DNA of 37,024 bases from Archaeoglobales archaeon. Lineage in GTDB: Archaea; Halobacteriota; Archaeoglobi; Archaeoglobales; Archaeoglobaceae. The stretch lies in contig JAAOZI010000039.1 of assembly GCA_011605865.1 (NCBI GenBank), positions 1 to 37,024 on the forward strand. The letters are read 5' to 3'. This document shows, piece by piece, positions 27,050 to 35,563 of this stretch. The position numbers and the translations under genes are program-made. The notes under the pieces were generated by a model. It ran no database searches. It was not told the DNA's origin and saw only the letters and a program-made list of their open reading frames with translations. The first letter of the stretch is position 1. The number at the start of each line of letters is the position of its first letter.

Positions 27050-27817
27050 TTAAGAATTTTGTTTCAGAGACTTCACAACTTCAACTATTCTGGGTAATAT
27101 CTCACCGGCTCTGCCATATATTCTGACATCAAATATGTGATCGGCTACTGTTGGTTCAGCGTTTACAAGGATCATTTTAGCTCCGCAACTTTTGGCTATG
27201 TAGGGAAGCTCTGCAGCAGGGTAGACTACAAGACTTGAGCCAACAACTATAAAGACGTCTGCGGATCTAGCCTCCTCTACTGCTTGTTCCAGAACGTCCA
27301 TCGGTAAAGGCTCGCCGAACAAAACAACCCTTGGTTTAACGTACCAACTTCCACATGCTTTGCATCGGGGTACTTCTCTTCTCTCAAAATTTTCGACGAA
27401 ATCTGACCAATCGTATTCTTTTCTGCAATCTAGGCAATCAAGCTTTGTCATGCTTCCATGAAGCTCAAGAACTCTTCTACTTCCGGCTCGTTGGTGAAGC
27501 GTGTCTACGTTCTGTGTTATTACCGCTTTTACAATTCCCATTCTCTCGAGTTCGGCTATTGCATAGTGAGCTGGGTTAGGTTCAGCAAAAAGCTTGTTCC
27601 TGAGTTCAAAGGAAAACTCCCAAAAGGCTCTAGGATTTCTTCTGAAGCCCCAAATCGAAGCTACTTCTTCGGGGTCGTATTTCTTCCAGAGGCCATCTTC
27701 GCCACGAAAAGTTGGGATCCCACTTTCGGCAGATATCCCAGCCCCAGTAAAAACTACTCCGTATTTTGCATTTGCTATTATCCAACCCGCTTCTTCGATT
27801 CTATCTCTCTCGATCAT
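27050..27817 (-). CDS. cobB: Sir2-family NAD-dependent protein deacylase
   Basis: 255 residues. It removes acyl groups from lysine using NAD, possibly on Alba or metabolic enzymes. Motifs: GAGISAESGIPTFRG for NAD, TQNVDTLHQRAG, catalytic His120 in LELHG, a zinc site C128, C131, C152, C155, and FGEPLP with VGSSLVVYPAAELP. Length fits archaeal class sirtuins such as Sir2-Af1/Af2. A likely monocistron next to tRNA-Val. Confidence 0.94.
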   Translation of the reverse strand: MIERDRIEEAGWIIANAKYGVVFTGAGISAESGIPTFRGEDGLWKKYDPEEVASIWGFRRNPRAFWEFSFELRNKLFAEPNPAHYAIAELERMGIVKAVITQNVDTLHQRAGSRRVLELHGSMTKLDCLDCRKEYDWSDFVENFERREVPRCKACGSWYVKPRVVLFGEPLPMDVLEQAVEEARSADVFIVVGSSLVVYPAAELPYIAKSCGAKMILVNAEPTVADHIFDVRIYGRAGEILPRIVEVVKSLKQNS

Positions 27818-27864
27818 AATTTTGAATTCAAATCAGACTTTAAAAATTTATTGAAAGCTTTGTA

Positions 27865-28518
27865 TTATAAAAAGGATTTTTCTTTATGGGATTTTAGTCT
27901 TTTTAGCTTGATTTCAATTTCATCAGGTTCAAGTATGGCGAACATTCCCCAAGCGATTGGTCCAGGATTGAGTGCGATTATTTTATCTCTATAAACTCCA
28001 AAACACTCATGTACATGGCCGCTTATGATTATACGGAAATTTTTAAGTCTCTTTCTAATTTCTTCGCTGCCTACGTTCTCCCCATGTTTTGTTCTATCTA
28101 GAACTCCTTTTGCGGGATTATGTGATAGTAAAATATTGAAATCGGAATCCGAGAATTCTAATTTACTCAAAAGCTCTGCAAAGTAATCTTCTGGATATTC
28201 TGAGGGGGTTCCAAATGGAGTTGGTAAAGAACCACCCACTCCGTAAATCTTTATGTCCCTAATTTTTATACTTCTTCCATGGATAAAGTTGATGCTATCG
28301 AGATCGAATTTGAGAAATTCTTCGTAATCGCAGTTTCCATGTACAGCATAGCATTCTACCCCTTCTTCGCTAAGGATTTCATCAATCTTTAGGAGATCAT
28401 CTTTGTTGAAGTTTGTCAGATCCCCGGCTATAAGCAAAACGTCAAAATTCTCAGTTTCAATTATTTTTTCCAAGTTAGATATCGCGGAGTGAATATCTGA
28501 AGCTATTAGAAACTTCAT
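27865..28518 (-). CDS. Calcineurin-like metallophosphoesterase
   Basis: About 217 residues. Metal ligands appear in order: SDIHSAI, LLIAGDLTNF, VHGNCD, LLSHNPA and SGHVHECFG, the metallophosphoesterase signature (YfcE-like size). Substrate unknown. I use ATG 28518, which overlaps the stop of the beta-CASP gene as ATGA, rather than the longer frame from 28581, because the extra N-terminus (MDKREHRHRCLF) is reading through the neighbour. Confidence 0.85.
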   Translation of the reverse strand: MKFLIASDIHSAISNLEKIIETENFDVLLIAGDLTNFNKDDLLKIDEILSEEGVECYAVHGNCDYEEFLKFDLDSINFIHGRSIKIRDIKIYGVGGSLPTPFGTPSEYPEDYFAELLSKLEFSDSDFNILLSHNPAKGVLDRTKHGENVGSEEIRKRLKNFRIIISGHVHECFGVYRDKIIALNPGPIAWGMFAILEPDEIEIKLKRLKSHKEKSFL

Positions 28519-29735
28519 ATAACAAATACGTCTCCGTTTTTCGGTGAAAAGGCATCTATGCCGATGTTCTCTCTTATCCAAGAAGCAAAAGCGTCACTTT
28601 TCTCGCCATGAACGGTGAAGGTCATCTCAGCACCTTTTCTAGCTGCTATTTTAACAAACTCCTTTAGTTGAGAATCCCCTACGTGAGCTGAGAAGTCGTA
28701 CTGTTCTACCTTCATTTTCAGCTTTACGATTTTGTTTCCAAGATTGATCATTCCGAGCTTTAGGGCCATGTCTCCGTTTGTACCTTCAACTTGGTAACCT
28801 GTTATGAGCAGTTTGGATTTGGGATCATCGTATAGTCTCGAAATATAAAACAGGGCTGGTCCACCGTTGAGCATTCCTGCTGTAGTAACTATTACTGACG
28901 GTTCTTGTAGAACGTCTTCTCTCTTTTTCCATTCAACCCATATTGCATTTTTGAAAGCTCTTCGTAGCGCTTTGGGATCCCTTATATAGTCAGGATATCT
29001 TTCTAGAACCTTGAAGACTTCCTTTCCCATACCGTCCACGTATGGAGTTATACCATAGTTCTCTAAAATCATCAGTACTTCCTGAGTTCTTCCAACCGCA
29101 AAGGCCGGAATTATTGCGTGACCTTTATTGTCTATTGTCTCCAAAACACTTTCAACAAATTTTTTCTCAAGTTCTTTTCTTTCAGGATGCTCTACACCAT
29201 AGTATGTACTCTCTACGATTAAAATGTCCATTTCTGGTAGATTCTTTTCAGCTCCTTCAAGCAGACGGGTGTCTTCTAGCTTGAAATCTCCTGAATAAAG
29301 AATCCTTAAATCGTTCTCAAGAAAAATCATAGCACTTCCCGGAACATGACCAGCGTTGAGAAACTCGATTTCGAAGTTCTCAACTTCGTATCTTTCATCA
29401 TAGTAAGCTTCTACACAATTGCTCTCGAATTGTCTGATCTCTCTTTTAGAAAAGGGTGGGGGTTGCATTACGTTTATTGAATCGTAAAGTAGCAGTCTTC
29501 CTATGTCTATCGATGGGGGAGTTATGTATATCTTAGGATCGTAATCCATCAGACTTGGGGCGAAACCCAAGTGATCCAAATGTGCGTGAGATATAATTGC
29601 AGCTTTTGGTGTAAAGTCCATCGGAAATTCTGGGGGAGAAGAAGGTTTTATTCCATAGTCTAAAATAACTGAATCAACAGCAATTGCTGATCTTCCCACT
29701 TCCCCACATCCGCCAAGGAATTTTATCGTAGTCAC
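28515..29735 (-). CDS. Beta-CASP metallo-beta-lactamase nuclease (aCPSF2-like)
   Basis: 406 residues. N-terminal metallo-beta-lactamase motif HAHLDHLG (motif 2), LNAGHVPGSAMIF (motif 3), and YSGDFKLEDT (motif 4), then the beta-CASP part with IPAFAVGRTQEV, VTTAGMLNGGPALFY and the final TVHGEKSD. There is no N-terminal KH pair, so it is the short aCPSF2/CPSF-like type rather than aCPSF1. Such enzymes process or degrade RNA 3' or 5' ends. Tightly coupled to the phosphoesterase downstream. Confidence 0.9.
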   Translation of the reverse strand: MTTIKFLGGCGEVGRSAIAVDSVILDYGIKPSSPPEFPMDFTPKAAIISHAHLDHLGFAPSLMDYDPKIYITPPSIDIGRLLLYDSINVMQPPPFSKREIRQFESNCVEAYYDERYEVENFEIEFLNAGHVPGSAMIFLENDLRILYSGDFKLEDTRLLEGAEKNLPEMDILIVESTYYGVEHPERKELEKKFVESVLETIDNKGHAIIPAFAVGRTQEVLMILENYGITPYVDGMGKEVFKVLERYPDYIRDPKALRRAFKNAIWVEWKKREDVLQEPSVIVTTAGMLNGGPALFYISRLYDDPKSKLLITGYQVEGTNGDMALKLGMINLGNKIVKLKMKVEQYDFSAHVGDSQLKEFVKIAARKGAEMTFTVHGEKSDAFASWIRENIGIDAFSPKNGDVFVI

Positions 29736-29958
29736 TTCTTGAATTAAATTACTCTGGTGATATATTCTTTTCGCGACATTATGAAGCTCTAAACTTAACT
29801 TTTGTTTGGACTATAGTTTGAATATTTCCGATTTTTTTAAACTTCCAAAGTTTCCAAAAATTAAATTTGCCAGATGTGTGTTTTAGACCAGAGGTTGTGC
29901 TATCGAGTTCTTAGAAGCTAAAATTGGCTATAGCCCCATTTCTTAAGTTTAATTTTAT
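29736..29958. other. AT-rich intergenic region
   Basis: Upstream region of the beta-CASP gene. I see no ORF or RNA gene; its AT-rich start should contain the promoter for that gene. Confidence 0.4.
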
Positions 29959-30181
29959 AACCGAAAACCTTGCCTTTCAGGATTGGATGAGAAAAGCTTA
30001 AATAAATAAAAAATGTAAAAATTAGCGGATGCGGGCATGTTGCCCAAGATGAGGCTGTAACATGGCCAATGCCTTAACAAGAGGCATGGGATGGGGGAGC
30101 TTGCTTTGAACCGACAGATGAGGGAGGCATAAAGCCCTCCCTAAACGCCGGAAGCCCCGCCTTTAAGGGCAGGTAGCTCAC
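29959..30181 (+). mobile_element. Short TnpB-derived element without tnpB (copy B)
   Basis: 223 bp, the best preserved copy. Left end AACCGAAAACCTTGCC, then GAAAAGCTTAAATAAATAAA. The middle contains CATGTTGCCCAAGATGAGGC, a decayed zinc-finger codon run. The right part reads in one frame as PTDEGGIKPSLNAGSPAFKG, a typical TnpB C-terminus, and ends GGGCAGGTAGCTCAC. In TnpB elements this 3' region doubles as the guide-RNA scaffold, with the flanking DNA as guide; that role here is inference. Confidence 0.65.
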
Positions 30182-30369
30182 TTCGATTTTTTAGTTATAT
30201 GGACTTCTAATCCCTGCTTTGTTTAAACCATTCATGCAATAACGGGCACTAGGTATAATTAATTTTTAAAATTTTTCATCTCATAAAGTTTTCCTTTTAG
30301 CTCTTTTATTACTAAAACAAATTTAAATACCGAAAAAGAAAAATATTTCATATTTAACTTAAATTTAAT
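30182..30369. other. Intergenic region with likely promoter
   Basis: AT-rich; contains TATA-like runs such as AAATTTAAATACC near 30318-30330 before the split gene at 30370. No ORF seen. Confidence 0.35.
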
Positions 30370-30434
30370 ATGGACTTCAAAAAAGTCTAAAAGACATAGC
30401 TGGAAAGATTAAGAAATCAATTGATACAGCTTAC
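30370..30434 (+). pseudogene. 5' part of a small gene split by the IS605 element
   Basis: ATG 30370 begins MDFKK and, after a one-base slip in a run of six A, continues as SLKDIAGKIKKSIDTAY up to TTAC at 30431-30434. The continuation is found at 32106 on the other side of the insertion element, in frame. Function not recognised. Confidence 0.55.
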
Positions 30435-30544
30435 CACCTGAAAGCCTCGCCCTTCAGGGCGGGAATGGGGAAAGAGAAAAATTTATAAGTGTGTATCCTC
30501 TAATATATTCGGGAGGTGTCTTGGAGGGCGAATCTTCCGAGTGG

Positions 30545-30951
30545 ATGAGACTTAGAAGCACTAGACATACTAAATATGGTGTGGTTATCACTTTTTGTAT
30601 GGATCCCTAAGTATCGTAGGGATAATTCTTGTGGGAGAGGTTGCCAAGTACACTAAAGAGGTCTTAAGTGAAATACTCAGGGAGCTGGGGTGCGAACCAC
30701 TAGCTCTAGATGTTATGCCTGACCATGTCCATGTGTTTGCTTTATGCCCTCCAAGGCACTCTCCAGCCTATATCGCGAACTACCTTAAGGGCAAGAGCGC
30801 TAGGAGAATACTGCAGAGGTTCCCGGAGCTAAGAACTAGAGCTACCCGTGAGAAGCTGTGGAGTAGAAGCTACTTTGTAGCAACAGTTGGAAACGTAACA
30901 GCCGACATCGTTAAGAAGTACGTTGAAGAGCAGTGGGAGAAGGAGAAATGA
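30545..30951 (+). pseudogene. tnpA: IS200-type Y1 transposase tnpA, frameshifted
   Basis: ATG 30545 starts MRLRSTRHTKYGVV, then reading shifts twice near 30570-30620: the expected family segment ending WIPKYRRDILVG is visible only across frames. From there the protein is intact to the end: HUH motif in MPDHVHVFAL, and the catalytic Tyr in VKKYVEEQW. The indels should abolish full-length protein. It ends with an ATGA overlap on tnpB. Confidence 0.8.
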
Positions 30952-32130
30952 AGAGAACAAGCGTTGTGAGGCTCATAGTTGATAAAAGCTCTGAGGAGAA
31001 GCTGAAGTTGCTCTGCAATTTATCGTCTAAGCTGTGGAACGAGGTTAACTACGCCAGGAGGAGGATGTTCTTCGAGAAGAAAGGAGTAGATCTCAAAGCA
31101 ACGTACAAGGAGTTCTACGAGAAGTATAAAACACTAATAGGTTCTGCCACAGCACAGCAAGTTTTGAATAAGAATGATGAGGCTTGGAGGAGCTTCTTCA
31201 AAATGCTAAAGCTCAAGAAAGAGGATAAGCTACCGCCGTTCATTACAAAAATCAATCCGCCAGGGTATAAGAAAAAAACAACAGGAGGATTTTGTGGATT
31301 GTTCTAAGGAAAGATCAGTATAAAATAGAAGATGATAAAATAGTTCTCAAAGGACTAGGTATTATTGGAAAGATAGAGCTGAGATATGAAGGATTGGTGC
31401 ACTTGAAGGGAGAGCAGGCAGGCTGGAGATACACTATGATCCAGACAGGAAGAGATGGTATGCTCATATATCGTTTGAGGTAAGCGAGAAGGCTGTCAGA
31501 GGAGCGTGGACTAGCGTCCCAAAGAAGCCAAGAGGGAATCTAGTGGCAGGTATTGATGTTGGTACCAACAATCTCATGGCTATATATGTTGAAAATGGCT
31601 TAACGCAACTTGTTAATGGCAGACCATTAAAAGCTATATCTCACTACTGGAGGATGAGAATTGCTGAGTATCAGTCCATGTTGAACAAATACGGTTTGAA
31701 GACTTCTAGAAGGCTTAGAACTATGTACTCCAAGTGGAGAAGACAGATAAAGTCATATGTTGATTCGAGAGTTAGACAAGCTATTGAGTGGCTTTATAAT
31801 GTGGAGTCTCTATTATAAAAATTGGCTACCCTAAGAACATTGCACAGGAAAATGGAAACTTCAACAACGTCCACGTATAGACATATGGCTACTTGCTGAG
31901 AAATTTATGAGGTTGCAGAAGAATACGGGATAACGGCGATCTACGTAAGCGGGGCATACATACTCATAACCCCGAGTCCCGAGAGGGATAGGGGTAATGG
32001 ATCGGAGACCCGGCCTGGGATTGAACCCTCAGGAAGAGGGGATGTAGTCCCAAACCTCTCCGCACTAGCAGGAACCTTCGCCCTTCAGGGCGGAGAGGAG
32101 GTCAGAAGGAGAATTTCGAAGAAGTTATAG
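30948..32130 (+). pseudogene. tnpB: tnpB RNA-guided nuclease gene, frameshifted and missing its zinc finger
   Basis: Order of surviving parts: N-terminal MKRTSVVRLIVDKSSEEK, LIGSATAQQVLNKNDEAW, a frameshift near 31280, IGKIELRYEGLVHL, a shift near 31420-31480, the first RuvC motif GIDVGTNNLMAIYV, then a stop at 31816 and more shifts before GNFNNVHV and EEYGITAIYVS. The segment that should carry the CxxC zinc finger and last RuvC Asp is deleted, and the frame resumes as PSGRGDVVPNLSALAGTFAL to the TAG at 32130. Catalytically dead, but the 3' hairpin region is intact. Confidence 0.78.
32072..32105 (+). repeat. Right end hairpin of the IS605 element (putative guide-RNA scaffold 3' end)
   Basis: CGCCCTTCAGGGCG hairpin followed by GAGAGGAGGTCAG. 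It overlaps the tnpB C-terminal codons, as TnpB guide-RNA scaffolds commonly do. Copies appear at 953 (-), 4406 (+) and 11834 (+). Confidence 0.6.
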
Positions 32131-32276
32131 CAGTGATTCTTGAGACAGGAGCAAATGTAGACATTGACAAATTCGCTAGGAAACTTGAAGAATACGGAAT
32201 TCATGTAATTCGACTTTTTGGGACGGTGAAAAGGCTTGGCAAAAAAGGAGATGTAATTATTATTAAACGTAGATAA
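32106..32276 (+). pseudogene. 3' part of the small gene split by the IS605 element
   Basis: Directly after the element the frame reads KENFEEVIAVILETGANVD, then KFARKLEEYGIHVIRLFG and ends KGDVIIIKRR with TAA at 32276. Joined to the 5' part at 30434 it gives a protein of about 78 residues, mostly helical with a basic C-terminus. I do not recognise the family. Confidence 0.55.
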
Positions 32277-32607
32277 AAAATTTGGAGTTTTTCCCATAAT
32301 GCATCTGGAGTTTAAGATATATGGAATGGCGGTACAAGATAAAATAATAGTAGGATAGAGTTCAAAAAATATATGAGATCCACATGATCCATCAAAAGCT
32401 TAAGAAATACCGAGAGCGTTTTATTGATGTTTTTGAATAGAAGACGTTTCCCTTTCTTGAAAACTAACTTTTAATCAACTTGTCATGAGGGTTTTGTAAG
32501 GTTGAAAGTTCCAAAAATATACATAAAAAGCACCGTTCGGACACAGGAAAAAAGTAAAAGCCTAAAGGCTTTGAAAGAGCATCACCGTTATCGAAAGAAG
32601 TTTCACT
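32277..32607. other. Intergenic region, nothing recognised
   Basis: AT-rich, multiple short stops in every frame, no hairpin family member seen. Possibly old element debris. Confidence 0.35.
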
Positions 32608-32672
32608 TGACACTCTCACGACTAAAGCCGTGAGATTTTTGTTTCTAAGGTGTTATTCTTGTCGATTTTCAT
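32608..32672 (-). mobile_element. 65-bp mini-element consisting only of two tnpB-element ends
   Basis: On the minus strand, after TTAC (32673-32676), the left end ATGAAAATCGACAAGAA is followed within about 20 nt by the right-end hairpin CTCACGGCTTTAGTCGTGAG and GTGTCA. Both halves match the larger element at 19250-19776, but all coding sequence is missing. Confidence 0.6.
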
Positions 32673-32684
32673 GTAACCTTAGAC

Positions 32685-32780
32685 CTTCGAAATCTACGAA
32701 TGGCTTAAAGAAAAAGTCTGTTAACGCATCGAAGTTCATCGAAAATCTCGTTAAAACTGTATCTCATGAAATGAGGCTCG
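32685..32780 (+). pseudogene. Possible ribbon-helix-helix antitoxin fragment
   Basis: Across one frameshift the stretch reads TFEIYEWLKEK then SVNASKFIENLVKTV, the pattern of the helical part of an RHH/antitoxin-like DNA-binding protein. The N-terminal beta strand is missing and a mini-element lies directly upstream. Weak call made on pattern only. Confidence 0.3.
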
Positions 32781-32807
32781 TAACTGTTGTAATAATGGAA
32801 AAAAGTA

Positions 32808-32881
32808 TGCCCGGAGCCGGATTTGAACCGGCGACTATGCGGTCTTCAGCCGCACGCTCTCCCAGGCTGAGCTACCCGGGC
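32808..32881 (-). tRNA. tRNA-Phe (anticodon GAA)
   Basis: Minus strand folds as a cloverleaf: acceptor GCCCGGG/TCCGGGC, anticodon stem TGCGG/CCGCA with loop CTGAAGA giving GAA, T arm CCGGTTCAAATCCGG, discriminator A. No intron, CCA not encoded. Confidence 0.95.
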
Positions 32882-32958
32882 TAAAAAGAAGTGAGAATGA
32901 TGGGTATTTTTATTTTTCGCTTGAGTTTGGTGGGTTGACGTTTTAAATTTTAATTTAC

Positions 32959-32991
32959 AACTTAAAGCCTGCCCTTTGGGGCGGAAAAAGC
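32959..32991 (+). repeat. Isolated IS605 left-end-like hairpin after TTAC
   Basis: TTAC at 32955-32958 is followed by AACTTAAAGCCTGCCC and a CGCCCC-type hairpin partner (GGGGCGG), a diverged copy of the left end seen at 30435 and 36556. No right end is visible close by. Confidence 0.45.
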
Positions 32992-33099
32992 CGATCACAA
33001 AGAAAAAGCTACAAGATTTCGGCAGACTATAGGATTCTGAAACCTAGCATTTTTTCAGTTTAAGCGAAAAAGCTAAAAAGTATCAGCGAACTTTTGTTT

Positions 33100-33363
33100 G
33101 TGATAGGGTTTGAGGAACTCATTTTTATTTTGATAATTGCAGTACTTTTGCTTAGTCCCGAAAAGCTTACAGAACTAGCTAGAGATCTTGGGAAAATTTA
33201 CGCAGAATATAAAAAGGCAAAGAAAGCAATAGAACTCGAAGTTATCTATGGCATTCCGAGTGATGAAAAGTTGAGGGAAGAGATGGAGAAAAAATTCAAG
33301 GAACTTGAGATGGAGGTGGAAAAGTTTAAAGCTTCGAAATCTCCTCCTCAGTCAAACCAGTAA
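33100..33363 (+). CDS. tatA: Twin-arginine translocase subunit TatA/TatB-like
   Basis: About 87 residues. One N-terminal membrane helix (ELIFILIIAVLLLSPEKL), then the hinge and an amphipathic helix (TELARDLGKIYAEYKKAKKA) and a charged tail, which is the TatA/Hcf106 plan for exporting folded proteins. The GTG at 33100 (VIGFEEL) fits the family start better than TTG 33094. No tatC is in the window. The 3' end overlaps the convergent ZPR1-type gene by 38 bp. Confidence 0.88.
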   Translation: MIGFEELIFILIIAVLLLSPEKLTELARDLGKIYAEYKKAKKAIELEVIYGIPSDEKLREEMEKKFKELEMEVEKFKASKSPPQSNQ

Positions 33364-33901
33364 GTTCTACTATTGTTACCCCAGTTTTAAGGTTCTTTGC
33401 CTCTTCTTCACTTATTCTCTCTTTAAAACACTCATCTGAAATGATCAAGCTGTTGCCGAATGGGTCTTCAAGGACAAGAGTGAGTTCCTCCTCCCCGTCA
33501 ATTGTTTCCTGAATTTTTTTCAGAATCCACTCACATCTTTTCACCTTAATTTCATCGCTCTCGTTCCAACGCATTGCTATTCTAACTATATCTTCAATTC
33601 TTCTTAGAATTCCTTCCAAATTAGTTACAAAAGCCTGACTTGCTGGCCCGGGCTCGATCGAGACGCCAAGTTCTGGAATTCTTATTGTTCCCGAAGTGGA
33701 TCTTATGACTTTAGTAAAAAGGTTGTCTCTCCTTACTTTTATTTTAAGCCTTGTAGGTTCTTTTTCCCCCACGACGATAGAATCGGCATATTTAAAGCCA
33801 CATTCGCACGAAATGGAGGTTAGAAGAATTTTTTCAAAGAAAGGAACATCATAGGTAGACACAAAAATTTTCAAATCTTTCCCGCAGATTGGGCAAATCA
33901 T
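33326..33901 (-). CDS. ZPR1-type zinc-finger protein
   Basis: 191 residues, the length of single-module archaeal ZPR1. An N-terminal C4 zinc finger (MICPICGKDL ... ISCECGFKYADSI) is followed by the ZPR1 beta domain (PTRLKIKVRRDNLFTKVIRS, IRIPELGVSIEPGPAS, LVLEDPFGNSLI). Eukaryotic ZPR1 acts as an eEF1A folding chaperone; the archaeal role is less certain. Overlaps sepF by 4 bp. Confidence 0.9.
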   Translation of the reverse strand: MICPICGKDLKIFVSTYDVPFFEKILLTSISCECGFKYADSIVVGEKEPTRLKIKVRRDNLFTKVIRSTSGTIRIPELGVSIEPGPASQAFVTNLEGILRRIEDIVRIAMRWNESDEIKVKRCEWILKKIQETIDGEEELTLVLEDPFGNSLIISDECFKERISEEEAKNLKTGVTIVELTGLTEEEISKL

Positions 33902-34257
33902 CTACTACCTCTTATTTTATTTCTGTCAATCTTGATTCCGGTTGGCGTTATTATCACGTAGTCATCTCCTAGTCCTACGATGTCTCCATTTATCTCGTCA
34001 GTGAGCTGTCTCAAATCTTTTAGTATTCTGTCCAATGTAAGCTTATCATGTTTCAAAAAGCCTACGTCAGCGACCACTATATTTCCATCGTGTATTTCCT
34101 TCTTTATTCTAGGGACTTCTGCCAATCCGGTAACCTCCGCAACCTTTATAAACATCGTTGCTTTTTCACCAACCTCAGCCTCGTATTGGCTCAAATCGAG
34201 CTCTTCGTAATCTTCAACCTCAATTTTCTTGGACTTTAGTTTATCGAGAAAGCCCAT
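33898..34257 (-). CDS. sepF: SepF-like cell division protein
   Basis: 119 residues. An N-terminal amphipathic start (MGFLDKLKSK) for membrane binding, an acidic linker (DYEELDLSQYEAEVGEKA) and a SepF core (RIKKEIHDGNIVVADVGFLK, LTDEINGDIVGLGDDYVIIT) match archaeal SepF, the membrane anchor of FtsZ. Co-transcribed with the ZPR1-type gene. Confidence 0.9.
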   Translation of the reverse strand: MGFLDKLKSKKIEVEDYEELDLSQYEAEVGEKATMFIKVAEVTGLAEVPRIKKEIHDGNIVVADVGFLKHDKLTLDRILKDLRQLTDEINGDIVGLGDDYVIITPTGIKIDRNKIRGSR

Positions 34258-34296
34258 ATTCTCACCAAAGGTTTGATGGTGAAAAAGTATTTAATT

Positions 34297-35478
34297 TTAA
34301 CGCAAAAGTTCTACAACATATCTATAGCTCCTCCAAATTTCTGAGCGATGTGCTATGATTATCGGAACCGCTAAAACAATGTAGGCGAAACTAAGCAAAT
34401 ATCGCATCTCAACGCTTTGATAAACAAACTGTAGCAGAAAAAGAGTGAGAAGCGAAATCGCTTCTAAAAAACTAAAGCGCAGATTTATTATTATAGCCAC
34501 TCCAAGTAAAGACTGCGCTGCTGTGAGCAAAAATTCTTCTTTTTGTCTCTCGTCTAGCGGAAGAGAGCTGGGGGCACATAGAGAAATGCTATAGATAAGC
34601 GCCAGACAGCCAACCAGAAGGGTCCATTGATTTACTTTAGAGGACACTAGAGTATTAAAACTTGCAGTAGTTCTCAGTCTTCTTATGAAGTAAATAGCGA
34701 CAATGAATTCTGGAGACTCGCTTGCCAGCGGAGCAATCCACTGGACCATGAGAAACTCATCAATGCCAAAAATCCTAGCAGTCTTTATGAGACCCTCTGC
34801 AAATGCCTCGACGCTTATTAGGATTACAAAACCAGAAAATATAAATAGGAAAATTACCGAGAGTCTTCTTTTGACAGCGGGAAAACAGCAGAGATAAGCT
34901 GGAACGCCTACAGCTTCGAACTCCTCTTTTTTTGCTTTAGTTGCAGTATATAAATAGAAAATGAAAATAAAAATAAGCACGAGCGAATCAACAAGAGATA
35001 TATATCCTTTTAATGGAATCAAAAAGCAATAAAGGGAAGCTATGAATAGAATAAAGAATTCGAGTCTTATTCCCTCATCTAGAACTATTTCTCTTTTCCT
35101 AAATTTAAGCATTGAAAGAATTGCTACGAGGCTCCAGCCAACACCAAGGAGTAGCCTATTTGCACCTGTCATGTTAGCAGCTGCGTAGTGAACATAAGCT
35201 CCACCAACTTTTCCTGCCATCCACGTAAAGTACAGATCTACAGCATATTCGGGAAGAACGGCTAATATTGCAACTACTGCCAGGCTCAGAGATCTTGGCA
35301 GATCTTTTTCTGCCGTTTCGGCAGCCCAAGAAAGCAAAAAGGCTGCGGAAACTACTGCTATTCCGGATATTAATGTGGCGAGATAGGGGGGATGATGGAT
35401 TGAAAGTAGAAAAGAGAATATCCAAGGAATTGTTGCTAAAACTGCTATCAAGATAAAGATCTTCTCTTTGAGAAACAT
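34297..35478 (-). CDS. Ca2+/cation exchanger family membrane protein (CaCA superfamily)
   Basis: 393 residues with about ten to eleven hydrophobic helices. Two inverted alpha-repeats carry acidic signatures: SLAVVAILAVLPEYAVDLYF followed by ANMTGANRLLLGVGWS, and APLASESPEFIVAIYFIRR followed by FNTLVSSKVNQWTLLVG. This is the sodium/calcium exchanger plan (GN.lLG / PE.i motifs). The ion cannot be fixed from the sequence. The first repeat keeps Glu in LPEY, and the second in SPEF. Confidence 0.85.
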   Translation of the reverse strand: MFLKEKIFILIAVLATIPWIFSFLLSIHHPPYLATLISGIAVVSAAFLLSWAAETAEKDLPRSLSLAVVAILAVLPEYAVDLYFTWMAGKVGGAYVHYAAANMTGANRLLLGVGWSLVAILSMLKFRKREIVLDEGIRLEFFILFIASLYCFLIPLKGYISLVDSLVLIFIFIFYLYTATKAKKEEFEAVGVPAYLCCFPAVKRRLSVIFLFIFSGFVILISVEAFAEGLIKTARIFGIDEFLMVQWIAPLASESPEFIVAIYFIRRLRTTASFNTLVSSKVNQWTLLVGCLALIYSISLCAPSSLPLDERQKEEFLLTAAQSLLGVAIIINLRFSFLEAISLLTLFLLQFVYQSVEMRYLLSFAYIVLAVPIIIAHRSEIWRSYRYVVELLR

Positions 35479-35563
35479 GCAGTCGGATAGTGTCAGTGAC
35501 TAAAAAGTTTTTTGAAATGAAAAGCTTAAATTTGAAGGAAAAATTTTATAAAATATAGTTAAA

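Larger units (their letters stand above)
30435..32105 (+). mobile_element. IS200/IS605-type element (1671 bp, tnpA + tnpB, both broken)
   Basis: Bounded on the left by target TTAC and the end CACCTGAAAGCCTCGCCC, and on the right by TTCAGGGCGGAGAGGAG and GTCAG. Removing it rejoins a small gene in frame, so the borders are well supported. A TATA box (TTTATAAG at 30482) precedes tnpA. TnpA belongs to the single-strand Y1 type, and the TTAC target is the same as that known for IS608. Confidence 0.8.

Noticed and set aside
19756-32676. A perfect 21-nt repeat at 19760-19780 and 32656-32676, considered as CRISPR spacer or attachment site
   Set aside because: Both copies are the left end of the same insertion-element family, including the TTAC target. 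No regularly spaced repeats or cas genes are present.
32630-32884. 84-codon open frame on the plus strand
   Set aside because: It runs through a mini-element and antisense to tRNA-Phe; only a possible RHH fragment within it is noted.
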